A stretch of 64,000 nt of DNA from Undibacterium paludis (GCF_022568815.1 NZ_JAKZHX010000012.1:1-64000), one strand, 5' to 3'; counted from the stretch's first letter, positions 10,107 through 19,837 are shown. Made by a program: numbers and translations. The notes: a model not told the origin generated them from the letters alone.

Positions 10107-10631
10107 ATGACGATACTAAATATACTGCGCTATCCCGACGCGCGCCTCCATAAAGTGGCAAAACCGGTAACACAATTTGATGAACGCCTGAAAACCCTGG
10201 TAGCAGACATGGCGCAAACCATGTACGACGCACCCGGTGTAGGTCTGGCAGCATCTCAGGTAGACGTGCACGAGCAGGTGGTGGTGATCGATGTATCTGA
10301 AACCAATGATCAGCTCCAGGTTTTCATCAACCCTGAGATCCTCTGGGCCAGTGAAGAAAAAAAGGTTTATGACGAAGGTTGCCTGTCCGTACCCGGCATC
10401 TATGACGGTGTAGAACGCCCGGCCGAGGTCAAGGTACGAGCAGTGGATGTTGATGGCAAGGCGTTTGAAATCCATGCCACTGAATTGCTGGCTGTCTGTA
10501 TACAACACGAAATGGATCACCTGAAAGGCAAGGTGTTTGTCGAATACCTGTCACCCTTGAAACGTAATCGTATCAAGACCAAGATGCTGAAGGAAGAACG
10601 CGAAGAACAACGCAAACGGGCAGTACGGTAA
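10107..10631 (+). CDS. def: Peptide deformylase
   Basis: This 174-residue metalloenzyme removes the formyl group from the N-terminal methionine of nascent proteins. All three signature motifs are intact: GVGLAASQ at 44-51, EGCLSVPG with metal ligand Cys92, and QHEMDHLKG with ligands His134 and His138 and catalytic Glu135. I choose ATG 10107 ([11 protein letters not shown]) because it matches the normal N-terminus; a TTG at 10086 is in frame but unlikely. Its stop codon overlaps the fmt start by one base (TAATG), so the two are translationally coupled. Confidence 0.97.
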   Translation: MTILNILRYPDARLHKVAKPVTQFDERLKTLVADMAQTMYDAPGVGLAASQVDVHEQVVVIDVSETNDQLQVFINPEILWASEEKKVYDEGCLSVPGIYDGVERPAEVKVRAVDVDGKAFEIHATELLAVCIQHEMDHLKGKVFVEYLSPLKRNRIKTKMLKEEREEQRKRAVR

Positions 10632-11587
10632 TGCGCGTCATCTTTGCTGGCACACCCGAATTTGCGGCAACAGCCTTGCAGGTTATTCACGCAGCCGGTT
10701 TTGAAATCCCCCTGGTGTTGACCCAGCCTGATCGCCCCGCCGGGCGAGGCATGCAATTACAGGCATCTGCCGTCAAGCAGTTTGCCCTGCAACACGGCAT
10801 ACCGGTTGCCCAACCCGTGTCTTTGCGGCTGGATGGCAAATACCCTGATGTCGCCAAAGAGGCGCATGCCTTAATCAGCAACACAGCGCATGATGTCATG
10901 GTGGTGGCTGCCTATGGCCTGATCCTGCCCTTGTCCATATTAGAGATACCACGCCTGGGTTGCCTGAATATTCACGGCTCACTATTGCCACGCTGGCGCG
11001 GCGCCGCCCCGATACACAGGGCCATAGAAGCAGGAGATACGGAAACCGGTATCACCATCATGCAAATGGAAGAGGGCCTGGATACGGGTCCAATGTTGCT
11101 AAAAACCAACATTTCCATCACGGAAGCCGATACAACAGGCAGCCTGCACGACAAACTTGCCACCTTGGGTGGCGAGATGATCGTTGAGGCACTCAAACGT
11201 CTGCAAAGCGGCGACCTGCCAGCGACGGTACAACCGCTTGAAGGCGTCAATTACGCCTCCAAGATCAGCAAGGAAGAAGCCAGTCTCGACTTTGCGCTCC
11301 CAGCTGAAGTGCTGGCACGCAAGATACGGGCATTCAATCCCTTCCCAGGTACCCATGCGCAATACGCTGACAGTACCATCAAAATCTGGCGCGCCCAGGC
11401 AGTCAAGACCGGTAGCATGGACCAACCGGGCCAGATACTGTCGGCACAGGCTGGCAAGGGTATCATTGTTGCCTGTGGAAAAGATGCCCTGGAATTAATA
11501 GAATTACAAAAACCAGGTGGCAAACGTCTCTCAGCCGCAGAATTTCTGAAAGGATTTGCGCTAAATGAAGGACATTTTTTCAAATAA
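10631..11587 (+). CDS. fmt: Methionyl-tRNA formyltransferase
   Basis: This 318-residue enzyme transfers a formyl group from 10-formyl-THF to initiator Met-tRNA. The N-terminal Rossmann-like catalytic domain shows the GTPEFA start and the signature [16 protein letters not shown] near residues 110-125, with the conserved Asn, His and downstream Asp in place. The C-terminal ~110 residues ([13 protein letters not shown] onward) fit the OB-like tRNA-binding domain. It directly follows def with a one-base overlap, the classic pairing of formylation and deformylation enzymes. Confidence 0.97.
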   Translation: MRVIFAGTPEFAATALQVIHAAGFEIPLVLTQPDRPAGRGMQLQASAVKQFALQHGIPVAQPVSLRLDGKYPDVAKEAHALISNTAHDVMVVAAYGLILPLSILEIPRLGCLNIHGSLLPRWRGAAPIHRAIEAGDTETGITIMQMEEGLDTGPMLLKTNISITEADTTGSLHDKLATLGGEMIVEALKRLQSGDLPATVQPLEGVNYASKISKEEASLDFALPAEVLARKIRAFNPFPGTHAQYADSTIKIWRAQAVKTGSMDQPGQILSAQAGKGIIVACGKDALELIELQKPGGKRLSAAEFLKGFALNEGHFFK

Positions 11588-11795
11588 ATGAAAAAAGTGA
11601 AGCAAAAAAGCTACAACTTCCATTTCCAAATGTAACAGTGGACGTTATATCGGCCCAAATGCTCCGAATAATGCCTGTATGCAAGCAAAATCTTTGTTGC
11701 CTGCCGCTACTTGTTGTATTCTCTTACATTGAATTGTTGCCATTATCGGTTTCGATAACAAAAACTCTGACTAAGACCTAAAAAAAGGTGAGCTC

Positions 11796-12473
11796 ATGAA
11801 GAAACTTCTTCCCTTAGCCCTGGCAGCCGCGCTGTTGGCCGGTTGTACAACCCCATACAGCGAAACCCCGCTTGCAGGAAATTTCCGCACGACTACGCAA
11901 AACAAACTGCAAGCAGCGTCGCACTGGCTCACCATTGCTAACGATGTAGCAGAGCAAATCAAACTCGGGACTGACAAGATAGGCGCACCTGTTTATGTCA
12001 TGCCACCTGACAAAGACAGTCAGTTTACCCAGGCTTTCTACAACGAGATTATTACTTCCCTGGTCAATCAGGGTGTGGTTGTCAGGAAAATCAATGACGG
12101 TACTGCCCAGGTGATCAGTATAGAAACACAGCTGGTTCGTTTTTCACCAGATCGTCATCAAAACAAGCGTTTTGTCAGCGTGACCGCCATTGGTGCAGGC
12201 ATTGCTGCCGTACATGGCCTGGGTATACCAGTGAAAACAGACGCACTGCTTGGCGGCCTGGCCCTGACCGGCGCTTACGACTGGACAACCTGGGTTAACC
12301 AGGAGTATGCCAAGGGCGCTACCCCAAGACACGAACTGATCGTCACCACTTCATTGGTGAAGAATTCACAATACATAGCACGTCGTACCGATGCTTACTA
12401 CGTTGCTGACCTGGATTGGACACTTTACAATAAAGATACCGATTTCAACTTCCGCGTGGTTGGGGGTCAATAA
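11796..12473 (+). CDS. Lipoprotein of unknown function
   Basis: This 225-residue predicted lipoprotein has a signal peptide MKKLLPLALAAALLAGC, with a lipobox (LAGC) whose Cys17 would be acylated. The mature part has a hydrophobic Ala/Gly-rich stretch around residues 128-160, and a C-terminal beta-rich region. I recognise no domain with certainty. The stop codon overlaps the start of the FlgO-like gene (TAATG), so the two are surely one operon. A plausible role is partner lipoprotein of the FlgO-like protein in the outer membrane. The 208 bp upstream contain no recognisable regulatory site. Confidence 0.75.
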   Translation: MKKLLPLALAAALLAGCTTPYSETPLAGNFRTTTQNKLQAASHWLTIANDVAEQIKLGTDKIGAPVYVMPPDKDSQFTQAFYNEIITSLVNQGVVVRKINDGTAQVISIETQLVRFSPDRHQNKRFVSVTAIGAGIAAVHGLGIPVKTDALLGGLALTGAYDWTTWVNQEYAKGATPRHELIVTTSLVKNSQYIARRTDAYYVADLDWTLYNKDTDFNFRVVGGQ

Positions 12474-13045
12474 TGATAAAAAGTGCAGCCCTCGTCATTG
12501 CTTCTGCAATTGCATTAAGTGCCTGTTCCAGCCTGGGTTTGGGTAATACCCCTCCACCAGCGGCAGCCTCTCCGGTGCCGACCTGGAAAGATGCTGAAAG
12601 CAATGAGTTCATTCCGGCCAATCAGCGTGCAGCATCAGCCCTGATTGCCAATGCCGGCTTGAGAATTGATCCTTCTCACCCATTGATTATTGCGACGCTG
12701 GCCAACATCAATTTCCTGGAAGAATCCTCTCCATTTGGCCGTATCGTCGCAGAACATATCTCCGGACAATTCACCCGTTCGGGCTACAAAATGGTGGAGA
12801 TGAAATTCCGTGACAAGGTATTCATGCGTCAAAATGTCGGTGAATTACTGCTGACACGTGAAATCAAGGATGTCGCACAAAACCATAGCGCCCAGGCAGT
12901 CATCGTCGGTACCTATGCTGAAAGTGACAAGCTGGTTTTCGTCAACCTGAAGCTGGTACGTCCTGCGGACAATACCGTCATCAGTTCTGTCGATTACGCT
13001 ATCCCTATGGATAAAAATATCAAGACCTTGCTCGGTCGCCGATAA
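12473..13045 (+). CDS. FlgO family outer-membrane lipoprotein
   Basis: This 190-residue protein has an N-terminal signal with lipobox (ALSAC, Cys18) and a mature domain resembling FlgO, known in Vibrio as an outer-membrane protein associated with the sheathed flagellum. The FlgO-like region spans residues ~60-180, with SHPLIIATLANINFLE, SSPFGRIVAEHISGQF, an LLLTREI segment and AQAVIVGTYAES. No flagellar gene is in the window, so a motility role is not supported by context. FlgO-type domains also occur in general envelope proteins related to the TolB/CsgG fold. It is coupled to the preceding lipoprotein gene. Confidence 0.8.
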   Translation: MIKSAALVIASAIALSACSSLGLGNTPPPAAASPVPTWKDAESNEFIPANQRAASALIANAGLRIDPSHPLIIATLANINFLEESSPFGRIVAEHISGQFTRSGYKMVEMKFRDKVFMRQNVGELLLTREIKDVAQNHSAQAVIVGTYAESDKLVFVNLKLVRPADNTVISSVDYAIPMDKNIKTLLGRR

Positions 13046-13063
13046 TCCCGGCAAAGCGTCCCC

Positions 13064-13094
13064 AAAAAGCGTCAGCTCATGCTGACGCTTTTTT
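13064..13094 (+). terminator. Intrinsic terminator after the FlgO-like gene
   Basis: AAAAAGCGTCAGC and GCTGACGCTTTTTT form a perfect stem with a TCAT loop, A-tract on the left and T-tract on the right. It lies 18 bp after the lipoprotein operon and 30 bp before the convergent nhaR end, so it can serve both strands. Confidence 0.93.
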
Positions 13095-13123
13095 ATTTTT
13101 CTTCAATTTTACAGCTGGCGCTA

Positions 13124-14035
13124 TCAGCCACCTTCCATCGCAAATAAATCACTGCGCGCAGCATGACTGATTGCCAGTACGGCAGGATGGGTCAATTTGC
13201 GCTGTACCGAGATGGCATAGAACTGCTCCTGAATTTCATCCGTCTGCCCCAATAATTGCACATCATATTGGCGCATGACCATGTCAGCAATAACGGTCGG
13301 CGCTGCAAAAAAACCGGCACCCGCCTGACCGAAAGCACTCATCAGCGCACTATCGTCAAATTCACCGGCAATCCGGGGATGTAAGCCCTGCTGGTCAAAC
13401 CATTGCAACAAGCGGGCCCGCAAGGCAGCATCTTCACCAGGCAACAAAAATGGAGCACCTTCCAGATTTCCCGGAAATTTTTGCGGATAACTCGTCATCA
13501 GGTCCCGCGTACCAAAGAAACTGATACCACACTCTCCTAACTGGTGGCTGTAACCACGCACATTGGCGCTGGCCGACATGGGGCTGTCGGACATCACCAC
13601 ATCAAGTTTGTGGATTGCCAGCTCAGCCAGGAGCACCTCCAGTTTTCCTTCACGACAATTGATGCGCAAGGTTTGTGGCAACTTCAGTGCCGGCTCCAGC
13701 AGTCGATAAGCGACTGTTTTTGGCAAGGCGTCAGACACCCCTACCCGCAATTGCACCGTGCGTTCGGTGGGGCGATGATGCAAAACTTCTTCCAATTCTT
13801 GCCCCAAGGCAAAAATATCTTCGGCATAACTGAGCACCAGACGGCCTGCTTCCGTCAATTCAAGATTGCGCCCGCTCTTGCGAAACAGGGGTTCGCCCTG
13901 GATCTCTTCAAACAGACTGAGCTGGCCGCTGATGGTTTGTGGCGTCAAATGTAACTGCTCACTTGCACGAGCAATACTGCCAGCTTTGGCTACGGTCCAG
14001 AAATAGTGCAAATGTTTGTAATTGAGTGTGGGCAT
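13124..14035 (-). CDS. nhaR: NhaR-like LysR family transcriptional activator
   Basis: This 303-residue LysR-type regulator has the NhaR-specific N-terminus (LNYKHLHYFWTVAKAGSIAR). The helix-turn-helix spans residues ~18-45 (ASEQLHLTPQTISGQLSLFE), and a substrate-binding domain follows from ~90. In E. coli, NhaR activates the Na+/H+ antiporter gene nhaA in response to Na+, and also pgaABCD. No nhaA is present in the window. The gene is divergent from the Bax-inhibitor-1/TerC pair, with 164 bp between start codons. Control of that pair is therefore a reasonable guess, since E. coli alx, a TerC protein, is alkali-inducible. Confidence 0.85.
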   Translation of the reverse strand: MPTLNYKHLHYFWTVAKAGSIARASEQLHLTPQTISGQLSLFEEIQGEPLFRKSGRNLELTEAGRLVLSYAEDIFALGQELEEVLHHRPTERTVQLRVGVSDALPKTVAYRLLEPALKLPQTLRINCREGKLEVLLAELAIHKLDVVMSDSPMSASANVRGYSHQLGECGISFFGTRDLMTSYPQKFPGNLEGAPFLLPGEDAALRARLLQWFDQQGLHPRIAGEFDDSALMSAFGQAGAGFFAAPTVIADMVMRQYDVQLLGQTDEIQEQFYAISVQRKLTHPAVLAISHAARSDLFAMEGG

Positions 14036-14117
14036 GGGTTCGCTGATCAGCTTCTAAATACATCGTTTTTTTCGAATTAAATATCAATTATATTCGACTT
14101 TTATTGTTAATCCTGAA

Positions 14118-14199
14118 GGCCTACACTATCTCTACCTTCTGTTGAGAAGGTGAGGCCAGGCACAGTAATGACCTGGTCTCCACATTTCAGGAGAAAAGT
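14118..14199 (+). promoter_or_regulatory. Structured leader upstream of the BI-1/TerC operon
   Basis: Two nested hairpins are visible. GGCCT (14118-14122) pairs with AGGCC (14153-14157), enclosing ACCTTC (14134-14139) with GAAGGT (14146-14151). A second stem uses CCAGG (14156-14160) with CCTGG (14172-14176). The arms of the two stems share bases 14156-14157, so they could be alternatives. The leader ends in a good ribosome-binding site (CAGGAG) before ATG 14200. The conserved sequence of the yybP-ykoY manganese riboswitch is not visible. A regulatory role is only inferred. Confidence 0.3.
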
Positions 14200-14892
14200 A
14201 TGAAAATCTTGAGCCGCAATACACACAACACGCACAATGCGCAAACCGTTAGCTATATCGATACCCAGGCCGTTTCGGGGCACAAGGTATTGCGCAATAC
14301 GTATATGTTGCTGTCGATGACCTTGCTGTTCTCAGCCCTCACAGCTGGTGCGACAGTCGCCTTCGCCATTCCCGGCCCCGGTATTTTATTGACACTGGTC
14401 GGTTATTTCGGCCTGCTGTTCGCCACCACCAAGCTGCAAAACAGTGCCTGGGGCATTGCCTCTGTCTTTGCCCTGACCGGCTTCATGGGTTACACCCTCG
14501 GACCTGTACTGAGCCATTATCTTGGCATGGCGGGTGGCAGCAGTATCGTCATGACGGCTATGGCCATGACTGGCCTGATTTTCATGGGCTTGTCAGCCTA
14601 CGTCCTGATCAGCAAGCGTGATTTCAGTTTCATGGCCGGCTTTTTGATGATAGGCATGATCGTCGCGTTCGTGACCAGCCTGGGTGCTCTGTTCTTCCAG
14701 ATACCGGCCTTGTCACTGGCCATCTCCGCAATGATGGTCTTGCTGATGTCAGGGATGATCCTGTTTGAAACCAGCAATATCATCCACGGTGGCGAGACCA
14801 ACTACATTATGGCAACCGTCAGTCTCTACGTGACGATTTTTAATTTGTTTACCAGCCTGCTGCAATTGTTGGGCGTGATTGAGAAAGAATAA
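14200..14892 (+). CDS. Bax inhibitor-1/YccA family membrane protein
   Basis: This 230-residue integral membrane protein has about seven hydrophobic segments starting at residue ~35 and a short cytoplasmic N-terminus. It fits the BI-1/UPF0005 family (YccA, YbhL), including the GYTLGPVL-like segment and the terminal ETSNIIHGGETNYIMATVSL motif characteristic of YccA-type members. YccA in E. coli is a modulator and substrate of the FtsH protease; wider family members act as pH-sensitive Ca2+ leak channels. A strong RBS precedes ATG 14200. It ends 3 bp before the TerC gene. Confidence 0.9.
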   Translation: MKILSRNTHNTHNAQTVSYIDTQAVSGHKVLRNTYMLLSMTLLFSALTAGATVAFAIPGPGILLTLVGYFGLLFATTKLQNSAWGIASVFALTGFMGYTLGPVLSHYLGMAGGSSIVMTAMAMTGLIFMGLSAYVLISKRDFSFMAGFLMIGMIVAFVTSLGALFFQIPALSLAISAMMVLLMSGMILFETSNIIHGGETNYIMATVSLYVTIFNLFTSLLQLLGVIEKE

Positions 14893-14895
14893 GAA

Positions 14896-15852
14896 ATGAT
14901 ACATTCCGTCGCAGAGCCCTGGATGTGGGCAGTCTTTATCGCTTTTGTTTTGCTCATGTTGGCAATAGACGTGCTGGCCCTTGGTGGTTCACGCGCCCAT
15001 AAAGTCAGCATCAGGGAAGCGGCGGCATGGTCGGTGGTATGGGTCAGCCTGGCTTTGCTGTTTGATTTTGGCCTGTGGATTTATTTGTCCGATACCGTCG
15101 GCCGTGAAGTTGCGACGACCAAAGCCATGGAGTTCCTTGCTGGCTATGTCATAGAAAAATCGCTGTCTGTCGACAATATCTTTGTCTTCCTGCTGATATT
15201 CGGTCACTTTGCAGTACCGGTTCAGTATCAACGCAAAGTCTTGTTATATGGCGTGCTGGGCGCCATCGTCATGCGCATCATCATGATTTTGGCTGGCAGC
15301 TGGGTCGTTGCTCAATTCTCGTGGATCTTGTATCTGTTTGGTATTTTCTTGCTGGTTACAGGTCTTCGCATGTTGGTTGCAGCAGAAAAAGAGCCTGATC
15401 TGGAAGCCAATCCTGTCTTGCGACTGGCCAAGAAACTGCTGCCTTTTACCAAGAGCTTTCATCAGGAAAAATTCAGCATCAGAGAAAACGGGAAGCGCCT
15501 GTTCACGCCCCTGTTCCTGGTGTTGATACTGATAGAAATATCGGACGTGATTTTTGCTGTAGATTCCATCCCGGCGATTTTCGCTGTGACGACTGACCCT
15601 TTCATCGTCTTCACCTCGAATATCTTTGCCATCATGGGATTGCGCGCCCTGTATTTCTTGCTGGCAGATATGGCAGACCGCTTCCACCTGCTGAAATTCG
15701 GCCTGGCCTTTGTATTGATGTTTGTCGGTATCAAGATGCTGATCGTGAAATGGATACATGTGCCAACCGGTGTATCGCTGATCGTCATCGGCACCATACT
15801 TGCCAGCTCCATCATCGCCAGCCTGTTTGTCAGCCGTAAAAAAACCACATAA
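14896..15852 (+). CDS. TerC/Alx family membrane protein
   Basis: This 318-residue polytopic membrane protein of the TerC family has conserved acidic transmembrane motifs: EKSLSVDNIFVF near residues 87-98 and EISDVIFAVDSIPAIFAVT near 214-232. Alx-type homologues mediate Mn2+ export or homeostasis and are induced by alkaline pH; TerC itself is tied to tellurite resistance. Length and motifs favour the Alx subgroup. The gene is 3 bp behind the BI-1 gene and followed by a strong terminator, so the two form a bicistronic unit. No other ter genes are near. Confidence 0.92.
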   Translation: MIHSVAEPWMWAVFIAFVLLMLAIDVLALGGSRAHKVSIREAAAWSVVWVSLALLFDFGLWIYLSDTVGREVATTKAMEFLAGYVIEKSLSVDNIFVFLLIFGHFAVPVQYQRKVLLYGVLGAIVMRIIMILAGSWVVAQFSWILYLFGIFLLVTGLRMLVAAEKEPDLEANPVLRLAKKLLPFTKSFHQEKFSIRENGKRLFTPLFLVLILIEISDVIFAVDSIPAIFAVTTDPFIVFTSNIFAIMGLRALYFLLADMADRFHLLKFGLAFVLMFVGIKMLIVKWIHVPTGVSLIVIGTILASSIIASLFVSRKKTT

Positions 15853-16179
15853 ACCGGGCCAGCACAGTTCTCCCCCTGAAGTCCCTTTGGCACATCACAG
15901 CAAGACCGTGATGTGCCTTTTTTAAATCAGTTCCCAGGTAAGGACTGGAAGAGTTTTCCCACGCCGTTCAACATGTGTCAATCATCACGACTGAAGCCAT
16001 AGCAATGCTTCTTGAAGTGTTTTATAAAACAACATTGCCGGCCACATCCAGATCAAAATCTACTTTTGTGTCCTGGCTCAAGATGTAATCCCCTTGTCCT
16101 CCCTATTTTAAGGATAGTCGCCAGAGCGAGCAGCAAGTGACTTCCCTGGTTAAATAATTGTTTTTTTGACTAAAAACTT
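15853..16179. other. Convergent intergenic region after terC
   Basis: This 327-bp gap separates two convergent genes. It holds the terminator at 15889-15923. The remaining ~250 bp are AT-rich towards 16150 and show no coding frame, tRNA or repeat that I can identify. Confidence 0.6.
15889..15923 (+). terminator. Intrinsic terminator of the BI-1/TerC operon
   Basis: GGCACATCAC (15889-15898) pairs perfectly with GTGATGTGCC (15908-15917) and is followed by six T residues. Confidence 0.93.
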
Positions 16180-19100
16180 TCAAGTGAAGTACACATCGCC
16201 TGTATATAGTTCTGGAACTGGCTGGCCAACAATACTGACCAGATTGGATGCTGCGTCATGTAATGGAGTTGCAATGCCAGAAGCGTAGTTGGTCACTACG
16301 TTCAAACTGCCGGGTGTGCTACTAACCACATGCCCGGCATGATCATAAAGTTTGATGATCAAGTCGCCACCAAATTGCAATGCAAACTGCAAATAGGACG
16401 GTGTCAAAGCACTTTCCGGTATGGACCAGCTGTAAAATTTAACATTTGTATCAGTCAATTGTAAATAGTCATTCGTCCCGATTAATTTATTCCCTATCCA
16501 CAATTCAGCTTTACCCAAAGCAACCTGACCAGGGACTATATTTGCTTCTACTGTAAAACCGACATTGGTGTTATTCAGCGTCACCGTATTACCTTGCATC
16601 GGGGTCACGTTTCCGCCTATCGCAGTCAACTTGATAGACGTCGGCGCAGTCAGACCACCTGCAATTGCTTCGCCATTAACGTAAGCCGTCGCCAAGACAG
16701 GATGTTCCGCTGATTCAACGCTAGTGTGTTTGGCATCTTCTAAAGTGACACGGGCGTGGATTGCGGAGCTTCCACCGAATAAGGCCTTCAAAGCAAATGG
16801 ACTGTCCGTCGTGACGTCAAAACTGATCGATGTATCCCCTGCCAGAATCTGTTTGTCGAAAACATATATAGATTCATGATCACCATATAGTAATAAAGTC
16901 GCCATCCCACCAGTAGCTTGTCCTGGCGTGATATCTGCCGTAACTCGCAAACTGCTGGTGCTTGCATTGATCGTATTCGTTATCCCGTTACCACCAACTG
17001 GAAAGATTTTTATATTTGTTGGTGCATTAAATACGGTACCACCCTGGTTAGTATAGGTTTGCGGTAATTTATAAATATTTCCAGTTGTCAGATTACCTGC
17101 TGCATCGAACAAGGAAAAATCTATCCCATTATTAAATGTCGCATGCGACAGTTCATTGTCCGGGACAGTAAAAGTCACCTTGGTATCTGAAGCCGAAATC
17201 GTACTATCCACATAAGTAACCAAACCGTTCAATACGGCCTTACCACCCGCCATTTGCCCCGCCGGAATTGTAATCTCCAGACCCCATGGGTCACCATGTA
17301 CAGCAGGCCTGACATAAGTAACAGCTGTTGCTGCACCCGGTGCGGTAGTATCCACGACAACATTGCTGGTCGCAGTGATAGTACTGGCCTGGGTAATGAT
17401 GTTACTTAGCTTGACAGATAATTGCTTGTTTCCATCACTCCCCCATGTTGCCCCTGCCGGAATATTAAAACTCGCGCTGCGCGCGTTCGCCTCTGCAGCA
17501 GTAATCGCATGAATCACCGGTGTACTGAATGAAGCACCATCCTTCAACAGCTCGATGCTGTAATTCTGGGCACTTTGCAAATTACTCAAATCAACCTGGA
17601 CGCTAATCGGAGACGCCAGTTCCTGCGCATTGAGGCCATCCGTGGCAGCAACAATACTCAGGGGAGTTACGATCGCGAGTGGCGTGTAATCAACATTCAA
17701 CCAGGGATTATTGGTACTGCTGACTGTTTGTCCTGCCGCATTGGTCAGCACAATACTGACTGCACCGCCGGTGTTAATCGTGGACTGCAATGCCGCGCTG
17801 CTACTGGTACCAAGATCAAAATGCAGTTCGTTCTTTGTCGCATTGATGGCAGTATCGACAGCAATCACTTTAGAACCAATTTTTAATTCTGCTTTGCCAC
17901 CGGTTGCCTGGCCAGGGGCAATACTTGCATTAACCACCATATCAATATTGCTGGCATTAAGTGCATTGCTGCTGATACTGCCACCAATGGCAGATATCCT
18001 GATGTTGTCGGGTGCTGTCAGCGTCGCTACAGTTCCATTATCGATGACAGGGTTGCCTATTCCACCAGAACTCGTGTTCGGATTAGTCGTGATGTTGCCG
18101 TCATATTTAACACTGAGTGGTCGATTGATTTCACTGGTTGCCGATTCACCAAAATAGTCCCATACGCGGACAGAGATAAATCCACTACTGGACACCAGTT
18201 TTTGCAAATCACTGTTGTTGGTGGTATTCAAATCGAAATGGATTTTCCCTCCAGAGATTTGCGCGGCGCTGGCTTTGGCAATAACCTGTCCATTCAATAA
18301 TAATTCAGCATTATTAAGCGGCAGCTTTGAATTGACATCCGCGTCAACAATCAAATTCGTATTCGTACTGTTGAGCGAATTATCAACCAGCGTACCCCCG
18401 ACAGGCGTCACAGTGATATTCTTGGCAGCTTCCACTTTTTGGTGAGCGATAGTAGCGGGGAGTCCTGAAAGATTTGTTTCGACACGATTCCCGGCCTGGT
18501 CAGTAATGACAAGATTCAAGCTCTTGTCAGCCTTGAAGCCGTCATAAATGCGCTTGCCGAGGACGCTGTCAAAACTAAAATCCAGGCTAGTGCCATTAGA
18601 ATTAGCAGCATCAAGATTCAGCAGACTCACGCCACCCAACTGCAAGCTAAGCTTGCTACCTGCTTCCAAGGCACCGGGTAAGTCAATATGCAAAGCCTTA
18701 GCCACCACTTCATAATTTGAAGAAGAGGTACTACTCTGCGCATAACTGACTTCCATGCTCAAAGAGTTTGGAGCAAGCGGGGGAATTGTATCAAGTTGCA
18801 CACTCAATAATCCACCAATCTTGCCCGTGTTACCTTTCAGGTCAACTATCCTGACACCCAGCAATTTGCTACCGTCCGTCCCCCAGTCAGTACCAGCCGG
18901 TATCCTGATGCTCACTTTTTGATTGATGGCATCTGTCGTATTCAATGTGTACAGGATAGGGCGGGCAAATGAGCTATTGCCATTCATCAGTTCCAATTGA
19001 TATCCCGCTTGAACCTGAATACCTGCCAGATCAATCAGAACATCCATGCCTGCTGCTTTTTCGGCCGCATTAATTCCACCGGATGCTTCTTTAATCACAA

Positions 19101-19611
19101 TGGCTTTATTCAGTGTTAACTGCCCTGGCGTGCTATCCGCGGTAACAGACGCCAATGCTATACGCATGGAATCAAAACCCGATGCTGAACTATAACTGGC
19201 TATCTTTGCATCTGTATTCAGACTGTTTGTGAAATCTGTAGCAAAACTCAGCTTGTTTTGTATGGTTTTATCATCCTGACTACCGGGGCTGGCACCGTTG
19301 AGTATCGCCAGTGCAGCGGTGCCGAAGTTGACTTTGCCGCCATCAATCTGACCAGCCCAATAGGCGAGTCCCTCAGCGTCTGCTGCACGGGCAAACAGGT
19401 TTTTGTATATGGCACTGATGACATCGGAGCTGCTCTTGCCACCATAAATATTCCTGTATTCGACTTGCTCGCTGAACGATTGTGCCAGCGCACCTAGCGA
19501 AATCCTATTGGCATCAAGCTGCCCTTCCCAATAATTCAAACCAGCCACGTCGGCTGGCCGGTTGAAGTAAGCGATGTACAGTTTTTGTATGGTACTGGCA
19601 TTGATGCCCAT
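16180..19611 (-). CDS. Large DUF4214 repeat protein, probably secreted or surface-exposed
   Basis: This 1143-residue protein has no classical signal peptide. It opens with two DUF4214-like units (residues ~1-120: LYIAYFNRPADVAGLNYWEG and NLFARAADAEGLAYWAGQ), a domain typical of large secreted proteins. The rest is Thr/Ser/Asn-rich beta sequence with Ig-like repeats. Four related ~100-residue blocks start near residues 394, 530, 862 and 988, each with an I-x-I-x-x-x-GG opening, an N-A-S/T-N core and a PGQ-x-x-G-K-AEL motif. Two further Ig-like blocks carry a GA-x-WG-D-G-K-L motif. Charge is low and Cys is absent, as in adhesins exported by type I systems. No RTX nonapeptides or transporter genes are seen nearby, so the export route is unproven. 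Confidence 0.75.
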   Translation of the reverse strand: MGINASTIQKLYIAYFNRPADVAGLNYWEGQLDANRISLGALAQSFSEQVEYRNIYGGKSSSDVISAIYKNLFARAADAEGLAYWAGQIDGGKVNFGTAALAILNGASPGSQDDKTIQNKLSFATDFTNSLNTDAKIASYSSASGFDSMRIALASVTADSTPGQLTLNKAIVIKEASGGINAAEKAAGMDVLIDLAGIQVQAGYQLELMNGNSSFARPILYTLNTTDAINQKVSIRIPAGTDWGTDGSKLLGVRIVDLKGNTGKIGGLLSVQLDTIPPLAPNSLSMEVSYAQSSTSSSNYEVVAKALHIDLPGALEAGSKLSLQLGGVSLLNLDAANSNGTSLDFSFDSVLGKRIYDGFKADKSLNLVITDQAGNRVETNLSGLPATIAHQKVEAAKNITVTPVGGTLVDNSLNSTNTNLIVDADVNSKLPLNNAELLLNGQVIAKASAAQISGGKIHFDLNTTNNSDLQKLVSSSGFISVRVWDYFGESATSEINRPLSVKYDGNITTNPNTSSGGIGNPVIDNGTVATLTAPDNIRISAIGGSISSNALNASNIDMVVNASIAPGQATGGKAELKIGSKVIAVDTAINATKNELHFDLGTSSSAALQSTINTGGAVSIVLTNAAGQTVSSTNNPWLNVDYTPLAIVTPLSIVAATDGLNAQELASPISVQVDLSNLQSAQNYSIELLKDGASFSTPVIHAITAAEANARSASFNIPAGATWGSDGNKQLSVKLSNIITQASTITATSNVVVDTTAPGAATAVTYVRPAVHGDPWGLEITIPAGQMAGGKAVLNGLVTYVDSTISASDTKVTFTVPDNELSHATFNNGIDFSLFDAAGNLTTGNIYKLPQTYTNQGGTVFNAPTNIKIFPVGGNGITNTINASTSSLRVTADITPGQATGGMATLLLYGDHESIYVFDKQILAGDTSISFDVTTDSPFALKALFGGSSAIHARVTLEDAKHTSVESAEHPVLATAYVNGEAIAGGLTAPTSIKLTAIGGNVTPMQGNTVTLNNTNVGFTVEANIVPGQVALGKAELWIGNKLIGTNDYLQLTDTNVKFYSWSIPESALTPSYLQFALQFGGDLIIKLYDHAGHVVSSTPGSLNVVTNYASGIATPLHDAASNLVSIVGQPVPELYTGDVYFT

Positions 19612-19837
19612 GAAAAATCAGCCTTAGAAAAAGGAAAGAAGAGAACATAAGGGAATGTCACAACTCAGATCGGAGCATGTCCTTCTGGCTGGCCGAATAT
19701 CCACCAGAAAGCAGGAAATTGGCTTTACCATTGTGACAAGACCGGACTTGCCGAACTGCAAAGCTGTCCAGAAGCAGTGTCACCTTACATATTGTAACAA
19801 TTTTTTATTAATTTGTAAGTTTGCAATCAACCAATGC

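Noticed and set aside
14118..14199. yybP-ykoY manganese riboswitch before the BI-1/TerC pair
   Set aside because: The pair suggests it, but the conserved loop sequences of that class are not visible in the leader.
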